Source: JBELMB01 sp042088665 (GTDB taxonomy: Bacteria; Pseudomonadota; Alphaproteobacteria; Rhodobacterales; Rhodobacteraceae). From it: a DNA stretch of 5,989 nt. The notes below the pieces were generated by a model. That model ran no database searches. It was not told where the DNA came from and saw only the letters and a program-made list of their open reading frames with translations. The position numbers and the translations under genes were made by a program. Position 1 is the first letter of the stretch, and every line of letters begins with the position of its first letter. Shown here piece after piece: positions 1 to 5,290 of the stretch. Where the stretch lies: assembly GCA_042088665.1 (NCBI GenBank), contig JBELMB010000264.1:1-5989 (forward strand). Direction: 5' to 3'.

Positions 1-1078
1 GCAGCGCCAGATAGAGCGCCACGACGAAATCCATCTGGTAGAGGAACAGCCCCGGCCCCGGCACCACGTTGTGCACATAGAACACCGACAGCATCATGGC
101 GGTCAGCGCCTCTCCCGGAATGCCAAGCGCCAGCAAGGGGATCATTGCCGCGGCGGGCACCGCATTGTTGGCGGCCTCCGAGGCGATCAGCCCTTCGGAC
201 GAGCCGTGACCAAAGGCTTCTGGTGTCTTCGACATCTTCCGGGCCGAAGTATAAGACATGAACTGCGCGGTGAACTCGCCCACGCCGGGGATCATCCCCA
301 TGAGCACGCCGAAACTGGCAGACAGCCCCACGACGCGCGGGTGTCTGGCCAACTCGCGGAACCCCTGAAACAGCGATCCGCGCGATTTCGGGGTGCGGAC
401 CCGCTCGTCATCCATGGTCAGCAGCAGGAACGCCTGACTGAGCGCGAACAGCCCCAGCACCACCACGATCAGGTCGACGCCAGAGGCCAGCCAGCTTTGT
501 TCAAAGGTAAAGCGGCGGGTGTATTTCACCGGCTCCAGCCCCACGGTCGACAAGAAGATCCCCAGACCGGACAGCGCCGCGGCAATCAGCATCTGCCCGC
601 GGTGTGCCACGATCACGAGGATCACCCCCAGAAGCGCCGCCAGAAAGATCTCGCGCGACCCGAACATCGGCGCGACCTTGGCCAGAACCGGCGACAGCAG
701 GATCAGGCAGGCCACGGAGAAGATCCCGCCAAAGAAGCTGGCCGAATAGGCGAGGCTCAGCGCCCGCCGTCCCTCGCCGCGCAGCGTCATGGGGAAGCCG
801 TCATAGGTGGTCAGCGCGTTCACCGCGGTGCCCGGCGTGTTGATGAGAATGGCCGGAATCGCCCCGCCATACATGGAGGATCCGTAGATCCCCAACAGCA
901 CGGTCAGCCCGACGATGGGGTCCATGGAAAAGGTCGCAGGCAGCAGGATGGCGATGGCCACAGCGGGGCCAACACCCGGAATGGCACCGATGGCCACGCC
1001 CCCTATGGCGCCGACAAAAAGCGCCAGCGCCACGTCCCAGCGGGCCAGCACCTCGATGGCGGAAAAGATCAGTTCCAT
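1..1078 (-). CDS. tctA: TTT transporter large permease subunit, TctA family (C-terminus cut by window edge)
   Basis: Large inner-membrane subunit of a tripartite tricarboxylate transporter, a secondary, binding-protein-dependent uptake system for carboxylates. Reading leftward from the ATG at 1078-1076, 359 residues are visible without a stop; the family is about 500 residues, so roughly the last 140 lie outside. Family signatures are clear. The first half has GAIPGVGPAVAIAILLP (31-47), YGSSMYGGAIPAILINTPGT (65-84) and YDGFPM (92-97). The repeated second half has GVLMGMIPGVGEF (257-269), FGHGSSEGLIASEAANNAV (289-307) and IPLLALGIPG (313-322). The two PGVG motifs are the internal-duplication hallmark. 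Hydrophobic segments fill most of the chain (for example 17-47, 113-135, 144-158, 162-180, 200-220). A good ribosome site, GGGAGG at 1089-1084, sits five bases before the ATG. It follows tctB by 94 bp, presumably in the same transcript. The symbol is family-level; citrate specificity is not implied. Confidence 0.95.
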   Translation of the reverse strand, partial: MELIFSAIEVLARWDVALALFVGAIGGVAIGAIPGVGPAVAIAILLPATFSMDPIVGLTVLLGIYGSSMYGGAIPAILINTPGTAVNALTTYDGFPMTLRGEGRRALSLAYSASFFGGIFSVACLILLSPVLAKVAPMFGSREIFLAALLGVILVIVAHRGQMLIAAALSGLGIFLSTVGLEPVKYTRRFTFEQSWLASGVDLIVVVLGLFALSQAFLLLTMDDERVRTPKSRGSLFQGFRELARHPRVVGLSASFGVLMGMIPGVGEFTAQFMSYTSARKMSKTPEAFGHGSSEGLIASEAANNAVPAAAMIPLLALGIPGEALTAMMLSVFYVHNVVPGPGLFLYQMDFVVALYLAL

Positions 1079-1172
1079 GTGTGCCTCCCGGCCCCGGAGG
1101 GGACACAGCCCGTCTTTGGCCCCTGCCCGCGCAGCGGTCCTGACCTGTCAGGCTTGGGCGCGATGCCCCGCA

Positions 1173-1706
1173 TCACAGATAGGTCAGCGCGAAACTGCGC
1201 ACTGCTCCCGGCAGAAAATCATAGAGCGCGGCCCCCGGGATCTTGACCCCGAGAAAGCCCTTGAACAGCACCACCACCACAATCGCAAAACCGGCTGCGA
1301 GGATCAGAAACAGCCGGTCGCGGTAGCCAAGCCGCCATGTCAGCGCCACGGCAAAGCCTATGCTGATTGGCAGAAAGCCGATGATCGGCACGATCACGAC
1401 ATAGGCCATGAACCAGCCCGCATATTCGAACGGCTCCAGCCAGCGCCGGGCCTCGACCCAATCCAGCCGGTCGGGCCGCCGCCGCCGCATCTGCCACAAG
1501 TGCCCCCCGAACCCCGACACCATCACCAACAGCGCAACGCCCGGCCAGAACCTTGGCTGCGCCGCAAAGGACCGCGCGTCCTCCACCCAGACCGTTTGCC
1601 AGCCGATCTGCGACAGCAGAAACAGCGACACGGCAAGCGCCAGCGCGACAAAGACCACCTGGCCTGCCGTGCGCGTCTTGGCTTGCAGATCGCTTTCGCT
1701 GTTCAT
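1173..1706 (-). CDS. tctB: TTT transporter small permease subunit, TctB family
   Basis: Small membrane subunit of the same tripartite tricarboxylate transporter, 177 residues, which is a normal TctB length. TctB proteins are poorly conserved in sequence, so the call rests on size, topology and position. There is a short charged N-terminus, then hydrophobic segments at about 15-35, 53-71, 96-124 (long enough for two closely spaced helices around the VPIIGFLPISIGF stretch) and 131-149, with a positively charged loop RRRRPDR at 74-80. The FLPI-S-GFA pattern near 111-119 and the VLFKGFLGVKIPG stretch at 146-158 are typical of the family's C-terminal half. The ATG at 1706-1704 is chosen because no in-frame start lies close upstream; its ribosome site (GGGATGA at 1717-1711) is weak, in contrast to the strong sites of tctC and tctA. 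It is preceded by a terminator-like hairpin after tctC, so its transcription may depend on read-through. Confidence 0.9.
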   Translation of the reverse strand: MNSESDLQAKTRTAGQVVFVALALAVSLFLLSQIGWQTVWVEDARSFAAQPRFWPGVALLVMVSGFGGHLWQMRRRRPDRLDWVEARRWLEPFEYAGWFMAYVVIVPIIGFLPISIGFAVALTWRLGYRDRLFLILAAGFAIVVVVLFKGFLGVKIPGAALYDFLPGAVRSFALTYL

Positions 1707-1832
1707 GAAATCATCCCAAATGGCAGGGTTCGGACGGCCCGCGCCGCGTCCACAGACGCCGCGTCACTCAAGGCCGGGCCACCATCCGCGCCAGAAAAGA
1801 GAGGGGCGCGGAACGCCCCTCCCCGATTGCGA
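1707..1832 (-). other. tctC-tctB intergenic gap
   Basis: This gap of 126 bp separates two genes read in the same direction. Its right part is the terminator-like hairpin described separately. The left part (about 1718-1791) has no convincing -35/-10 pair and no small open frame with a ribosome site. Only the weak GGGATGA ribosome site of tctB is recognisable. Confidence 0.6.
1792..1821 (-). terminator. Intercistronic terminator/attenuator-like hairpin between tctC and tctB
   Basis: On the minus strand an 8 bp perfect G+C-rich stem, GAGGGGCG (1821-1814) with CGCCCCTC (1808-1801), closes a five-base loop and is followed directly by the T-rich tail TCTTTTCT (1800-1793). It begins 11 bases after the tctC stop codon. 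This is the layout of an intrinsic terminator. Because tctB and tctA lie downstream on the same strand with no visible new promoter, partial termination or 3'-end stabilisation of the tctC message is the likely role, giving more binding protein than membrane subunits. The tail is interrupted by C residues, so termination is probably incomplete. Confidence 0.7.
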
Positions 1833-2765
1833 TCACTCGAGCATGCCACCGATGGTGACCAGCGTCGCCTTGTCGGCCTCGATCACTTCGGCAGAGGCCG
1901 CGGCGTCCTGCCAATAGACCAATGCACCGGTTTCCGCGGCCACCTTCTGAGCGCGCTCGCTCATGACCGTCTTGGAGGCAACGGCGGCGATCTTTTCGCG
2001 CACGTCCGCGGGGGTGTCCTTGTGCACGAACAGACCGTTCCAGAGCGCGATGTCCAGAGCGGCGTTCACTTCGCCAATGGCGGGCGTGTCCGGCACCTTG
2101 GAAATGCGCTCGCCGGTGATGGACACCAGCACCTTGACCTGATCGAGGCAGGGCAGGATCAGCTGCAGCGTGGTGTTGATCACATCCGCATCACCCGAGG
2201 CCAGCGTGTTGCAATCGAGTGCGTCGAAGGCCGCGTCCGCCGCCCATTCGAAATCCATCGATTTGGCCAGTGCCTTGGTCACCTGTGTCGGTGTCAGCAC
2301 ATCGCCAAAATGGCCCAGCACGACGTCATTCTCCTTGGCATGGGCTGCCAGCTCTTCCATGGAGCTGTAAGGCGCGTTGCCGCCCGCCGCGATGACAAAG
2401 GGATAGGTCAGGAAAATGCCCACCGGGTCGAACTTTTCCGGTGCAAGTTCAGGAATGCCGATGGTGTGACCGATCACGGAGACCGCCGGCACAAAGGAGC
2501 CGATGACATAGCCATCCGCGGGCGCCGTGGCCACTTCGATGGCGCCCGGGAAGGGGCCGCCGCCGCCGCCGGGCTTGTTCACGACCGCAGCCGCCACGCC
2601 ATAGGCGGCCTGGAAATCCTCGGCGATCATGCGCGTCAGCACGTCTTCGAGATCGCCCGGAGGCCAGGGCACGATAAAGCTGACCGGCTTTTCCGGGTAC
2701 TCGGCGACGGCCGCCCCGGCAAAGGCCAGAGTTGCTGCGGCAACCGCTGTGACGAAGGTTTTCAT
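1833..2765 (-). CDS. tctC: TTT transporter periplasmic substrate-binding protein, TctC/Bug family
   Basis: Periplasmic receptor that captures the substrate and presents it to the TctA/TctB membrane pair. It has 310 residues, close to the family norm of about 320. Residues 1-21 form a Sec signal peptide (Lys2, a hydrophobic Ala-rich core, probable cleavage after AVA before EYPEKP). The mature part starts with the family pattern: YPEKPVSFIVPWPPGDLEDV (23-42), VVNKPGGGGG (61-70), PADGYVIGS (82-90), a central lobe, VPDTPAIGE (224-232) and LWNGLFVHKDTPADV (241-255). The usual Bug ligand loop P..PGG..D reads PWPPGDLED here, so one glycine is an aspartate. Cys185 and Cys206 could form a disulfide. 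The ATG at 2765-2763 is preferred over an in-frame ATG at 2849: it starts the signal peptide and has AGGGAG (2777-2772) six bases upstream. It is the first gene of the transporter block. Confidence 0.95.
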   Translation of the reverse strand: MKTFVTAVAAATLAFAGAAVAEYPEKPVSFIVPWPPGDLEDVLTRMIAEDFQAAYGVAAAVVNKPGGGGGPFPGAIEVATAPADGYVIGSFVPAVSVIGHTIGIPELAPEKFDPVGIFLTYPFVIAAGGNAPYSSMEELAAHAKENDVVLGHFGDVLTPTQVTKALAKSMDFEWAADAAFDALDCNTLASGDADVINTTLQLILPCLDQVKVLVSITGERISKVPDTPAIGEVNAALDIALWNGLFVHKDTPADVREKIAAVASKTVMSERAQKVAAETGALVYWQDAAASAEVIEADKATLVTIGGMLE

Positions 2766-2823
2766 GGGTGTCTCCCTGTCGTTGGATAGGATTATCGGAT
2801 CATTATTTGAACCAGTTGTTGCA

Positions 2824-2829
2824 TTTATA
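2824..2829 (-). promoter_or_regulatory. Possible leftward -10 element for tctC
   Basis: TATAAA on the minus strand, 58 bases before the tctC ATG. A perfect TTGACA (2856-2851) lies upstream but is 21 bases away, longer than the 16-19 expected for a sigma-70 promoter, so the pair may be fortuitous or may need an activator. A promoter for tctC must exist in this region; the exact assignment is weak. Confidence 0.35.
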
Positions 2830-2849
2830 CTCCGCCGAACCTGCTTCAC

Positions 2850-2895
2850 CTGTCAAGCGCCGGCTTTGCGCCGGTCGAGAAAATTACGTTGACAG
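2850..2895. promoter_or_regulatory. Candidate operator: inverted repeat CTGTCAA ... TTGACAG
   Basis: Seven-base perfect inverted half-sites at 2850-2856 and 2889-2895, separated by 32 bp that include the palindrome CCGGC-N5-GCCGG (2860-2874). The half-sites contain TTGACA, reading outward toward each gene block, so they could instead be -35 boxes. However, neither has a good -10 at normal spacing: 21 bases on the left side, and 42 bases to TATAAT on the right side. They could be a dimeric or looping regulator site controlling both directions. The role is inferred from position and symmetry only. Confidence 0.35.
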
Positions 2896-2923
2896 CCGAG
2901 TTTCTGTGCGAGACCCTATTTGC

Positions 2924-2934
2924 AACCATCGGTT
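2924..2934. promoter_or_regulatory. Small palindrome AACC-ATC-GGTT in the rightward promoter spacer
   Basis: Four-base inverted arms around a three-base centre, ending two bases before the TATAAT at 2937. A protein bound here would sit between the -35 and -10 positions and would block or remodel the rightward promoter. The arms are short and could occur by chance. Confidence 0.25.
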
Positions 2935-2936
2935 TA

Positions 2937-2942
2937 TATAAT
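2937..2942 (+). promoter_or_regulatory. Consensus -10 box (TATAAT) for the catabolic gene block
   Basis: A perfect TATAAT lies 26 bases before the ATG at 2969, predicting transcription from about 2949 and a leader of roughly 20 bases with the ribosome site GAGGG (2960-2964). The position 17 bases upstream (2914-2919, CCCTAT) does not resemble TTGACA, which suggests a promoter that relies on an activator. The -10 call is good; the complete promoter is not certain. Confidence 0.6.
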
Positions 2943-2968
2943 GAACCAGCAAAGGTACTGAGGGCAGA

Positions 2969-4267
2969 ATGACCACGACCGCTGATCTGATGGCCCGCAG
3001 GGCCCGCCTCTTGGGGCCCAATGTGTCGACCTTCTACGACGACCCCGTGCACCTGACCCGCGGCGAAGGCGTCTGGGTCTGGGATGCCGATGGGCGCAAG
3101 TATCTGGATTGTTATAACAATGTGCCACATGTGGGCCATTGCCACCCGCATGTGGTCGAGGCCATCGCGCGGCAGGCGGCGACGCTGAACACCCATACAC
3201 GCTACCTGCACGAGGGAATCCTCGACTATCTTGACAGGCTCACGGCGACCTTCGGGCACGGTCTCGACGCCGGGGTGCTGACCTGCACCGGATCAGAGGC
3301 CAATGACATCGCGCTGCGCATGCTCGAAGCGGTGACAGGCAAACGCGGCGTGATCGCCACCGATCACACCTACCACGGCAACACCACCGCCGTCGCGCAA
3401 CTGTCGCGCACCAATGCCCCGGCCACCGGCGGTGGCGATCACATCCGCTTTGTCCCGGCGCCGGACAGCTATCGCCCGCTTGGGGGCACCGCGGGCCAAC
3501 CCCATGCAGAGGCCTTTGCCGCCAGCGTTCAGGAAGCGATCGACGCGCTCGACGCATCGGAACACGGGTTCGCCGGGATTATCCTGTGCCCCTCCTTCGT
3601 GAACGAAGGGTTCCCGGATCTGCCTCCGGGCTGGCTCGACCCAGCGCTGGCGCGTGTGAAGGCGGCGGGCGGGCTCTTTATCGCGGACGAGGTGCAACCG
3701 GGCTTTGGCCGCTGTGGCACGCATATGTGGGGGCACGAGCGCATGGGCGCGGCCCCTGACATCGTGACGCTGGGCAAACCCATGGGCAATGGCCACCCCG
3801 TCGCCGGGTTGGTGACGCGGCCGGAGATCCTGTCCGCCTTCCGCACTTCGTTTCGCTATTTCAACACCTTCGGCGGCAATCCTGTGTCTTGTGCTGCGGC
3901 CTCTGCCATGCTGGACGTGCTGGAGAACGAGCACCTTCAGGACAACGCGCGCGACACCGGGGACCATGCCCGGGCCGGGCTGCGCGCGCTGGCGCAGAAA
4001 TACGACTGGATCGGCGATGTGCGCGGCACCGGGCTGTTCTTTGGCGCGGAACTGGTGACGGATCGCGCCACCAAGGCGCCCGCCACCGCCTATGCGGGCC
4101 GTGTCGCCAACGACATGCGCGCACGCGGTGTGCTGATGAACCGGCTGGGGATACATTACAACACGCTCAAGATTCGCCCACCGATGCCGTTTTCTCGCGC
4201 TGATGCGGATTTCATGCTGGAACGGCTGGATGCGAGTTTCGCGGCGCTGGGACCTCCGGATGCCTGA
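2969..4267 (+). CDS. Class III PLP-dependent enzyme, AGXT2L (phospho-lyase-like) branch
   Basis: A 432-residue fold-type I PLP enzyme annotated broadly as class III aminotransferase. Visible landmarks: YLDCYNNVPHVGHCHPHVVE (45-64), TGSEAND phosphate-binding loop (107-113), Tyr135 of TYHG stacking on the cofactor, PAPDSYR (163-169), IADEVQPGFGR with Asp240 for the pyridine nitrogen (238-248), GKPMGNGHPVAG with Lys270 as the Schiff-base lysine (269-280), YFNTFGGNPVSCA (297-309) and IGDVRGTGLFFGAELV (348-363). From memory, these match the vertebrate ethanolamine-phosphate and 5-phosphohydroxylysine phospho-lyases far better than ordinary omega-aminotransferases, so elimination of phosphate and ammonia from a phosphorylated amino alcohol is the likely chemistry. 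The glutamate usual in class III transaminases near residue 207 appears as Cys in ILCPSFVNEGFPDLPPG. The ATG at 2969 has GAGGG upstream and matches the expected N-terminus. First gene of the block; its end overlaps the kinase gene. Substrate unknown; true transamination remains possible. Confidence 0.93.
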   Translation: MTTTADLMARRARLLGPNVSTFYDDPVHLTRGEGVWVWDADGRKYLDCYNNVPHVGHCHPHVVEAIARQAATLNTHTRYLHEGILDYLDRLTATFGHGLDAGVLTCTGSEANDIALRMLEAVTGKRGVIATDHTYHGNTTAVAQLSRTNAPATGGGDHIRFVPAPDSYRPLGGTAGQPHAEAFAASVQEAIDALDASEHGFAGIILCPSFVNEGFPDLPPGWLDPALARVKAAGGLFIADEVQPGFGRCGTHMWGHERMGAAPDIVTLGKPMGNGHPVAGLVTRPEILSAFRTSFRYFNTFGGNPVSCAAASAMLDVLENEHLQDNARDTGDHARAGLRALAQKYDWIGDVRGTGLFFGAELVTDRATKAPATAYAGRVANDMRARGVLMNRLGIHYNTLKIRPPMPFSRADADFMLERLDASFAALGPPDA

Positions 4268-5279
4268 GATGCCGACAGACCCAGTGCCCGGTGATGGTGC
4301 ACCTGACCAGAGGTCAGACACGGAACCAACCCAAGGGACAACCTCCCCCCCGGACCCGCGCGACTTGCTCAAAGCCTGGGGGCTCGAAGACGCACCCTGC
4401 ACGCTGGTCGCCACGCGTGAGAACAGGGTCTATCGGGTCACCACCCCCGACGGACCCGCCGCCCTGCGCCTGCGCCGACCGGGCCTGCGCAGCGCCGCCG
4501 AACTGCAGGCCGAACTGGACTGGACCGCCGCGCTGGCCGCTGGCGGATTGCAGGTCCCCGCCCCGCACAGAACCCGGACCGGGACGCTGAGCGTGCAACT
4601 GGCGGACATCACAGCCGACCTCGTGACCTGGATCGAAGGCCAGCCCATGGGCATCGATGGCCAACTCGCAGCCCTGACCGATCCGGAGGCCACCTATCAC
4701 GCGCTCGGGCGCAGGGCGGCGCAGTTGCATGCGCTTTGTGACGGCTGGACCCCGCCGCAAGGCTTTGACCGTCATGCCTGGGACGCACAGGGTCTTTTGG
4801 GCGAGACACCGGTCTGGGGGCGTTTCTGGGAAAATCCGCTGCTCGACGCCTCCGCACGCGCGCTGATCGACGATGCCCGCGCCCGGGCGACCCTTGATCT
4901 CGCGGCGCTGGCGCCCGAACTGGACTATGGTCTGATCCATGCCGACCTCACGCCGGAGAACGTCATTCTGACCGTGAACGGGCCCGCGCTGATCGATTTC
5001 GACGATGGCGGATGGGGGTTTCGCGCCTTTGAACTGGCCACCACCGCCAACCGCGCCATGCGCCACCCCGCGGGCGAGAGCCTGACCGCCGCCCTTGTCG
5101 CAGGGTATCAAACCCACCGCGCCTTTGATCCCGCGGTGCTGCCGCTCTTTGGACTGTTGCGCGCCTTTACCTATCTCGGCTGGATCATCCCGCGGATGGC
5201 GGAACCCGGCGCACACGACCGCGCCGCGCGTTTCGCTTCCTTTGCGACCGCCCGCGCGACATCCTATCTGGAGACATGA
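4260..5279 (+). CDS. APH-fold small-molecule kinase (hydroxylysine-kinase-like phosphotransferase)
   Basis: A 339-residue phosphotransferase of the aminoglycoside phosphotransferase/choline kinase fold. Motifs: TRENRVYRV strand-loop (52-60), AALRLRRPG with Arg70 where many kinases have the ATP-binding lysine (67-75), hinge-like LVTWIEGQPM (121-130), catalytic loop GLIHADLTPENVIL with His227, Asp229 and Asn234 (224-237), and metal-binding LIDFDDGGWGFRAFELA with Asp246 (244-260). An LR..RPG motif in place of the lysine is usual in the hydroxylysine-kinase and homoserine-kinase-like branch, and there is no reason to read it as antibiotic resistance. The start at 4260 overlaps the upstream stop by eight bases, implying translational coupling; ATG at 4269 is an alternative. 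Residues 1-33 are Pro/Asp/Thr-rich and probably disordered, so a later non-ATG start cannot be excluded. It probably phosphorylates the hydroxyl group of the compound that the upstream PLP enzyme then cleaves. Confidence 0.9.
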   Translation: MPEMPTDPVPGDGAPDQRSDTEPTQGTTSPPDPRDLLKAWGLEDAPCTLVATRENRVYRVTTPDGPAALRLRRPGLRSAAELQAELDWTAALAAGGLQVPAPHRTRTGTLSVQLADITADLVTWIEGQPMGIDGQLAALTDPEATYHALGRRAAQLHALCDGWTPPQGFDRHAWDAQGLLGETPVWGRFWENPLLDASARALIDDARARATLDLAALAPELDYGLIHADLTPENVILTVNGPALIDFDDGGWGFRAFELATTANRAMRHPAGESLTAALVAGYQTHRAFDPAVLPLFGLLRAFTYLGWIIPRMAEPGAHDRAARFASFATARATSYLET

Positions 5280-5290
5280 GAGGGCCAGAC

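Larger units (their letters stand above)
2766..2968. promoter_or_regulatory. Shared divergent control region
   Basis: These 203 bp separate the start codons of tctC (leftward) and the PLP-enzyme gene (rightward) and must carry both promoters. The stretch is richer in A+T than its flanks. It contains a perfect TATAAT (2937-2942), a leftward TATAAA (2829-2824), an inverted pair CTGTCAA (2850-2856) and TTGACAG (2889-2895), a small palindrome CCGGC-N5-GCCGG (2860-2874), AACC-ATC-GGTT (2924-2934), and a direct repeat TGAACCAG (2808-2815 and 2942-2949) lying just past each putative -10 box. No regulator gene is inside the window, so the binding protein cannot be named. Confidence 0.75.

Noticed and set aside
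1139..1152. Palindrome CCTGAC-CT-GTCAGG between tctB and tctA as a terminator
   Set aside because: Only a five-base stem is possible once a loop is allowed, and no T-rich tail follows on either strand.
71..1246. Long plus-strand open frame opposite tctA
   Set aside because: Rich in His, Arg, Gln and Gly with no family signature. It lies antisense to a well-supported TctA gene whose codons explain the sequence.
2556..2573. GCC-repeat tract in tctC as a microsatellite
   Set aside because: It encodes the Gly-rich loop KPGGGGG typical of the binding-protein family and is short.
915..2789. A 624-codon plus-strand open frame spanning parts of tctA, tctB and tctC
   Set aside because: It crosses three real genes and two gaps on the opposite strand, has low-complexity composition and shows no domain. 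It is a high-GC shadow.
2766..2849. 28-residue N-terminal extension of tctC using the ATG at 2849-2847
   Set aside because: It would bury the signal peptide behind a polar stretch, has no good ribosome site, and the start at 2765 has AGGGAG at ideal spacing.
2860..2874. CCGGC-N5-GCCGG hairpin as a terminator
   Set aside because: Short stem without a T tract in either direction, and it lies upstream of both genes where no transcript is expected to end; it fits an operator element better.
3293..4414. Long minus-strand open frame opposite the PLP-enzyme gene
   Set aside because: Antisense to a gene with intact catalytic motifs, with an Arg/Gly/His-rich composition and no recognisable domain.
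4260..5279. Aminoglycoside resistance gene
   Set aside because: The fold is shared, but the LRLRRPG motif, operon position with an AGXT2L-type enzyme and overlapping start point to a metabolic kinase.
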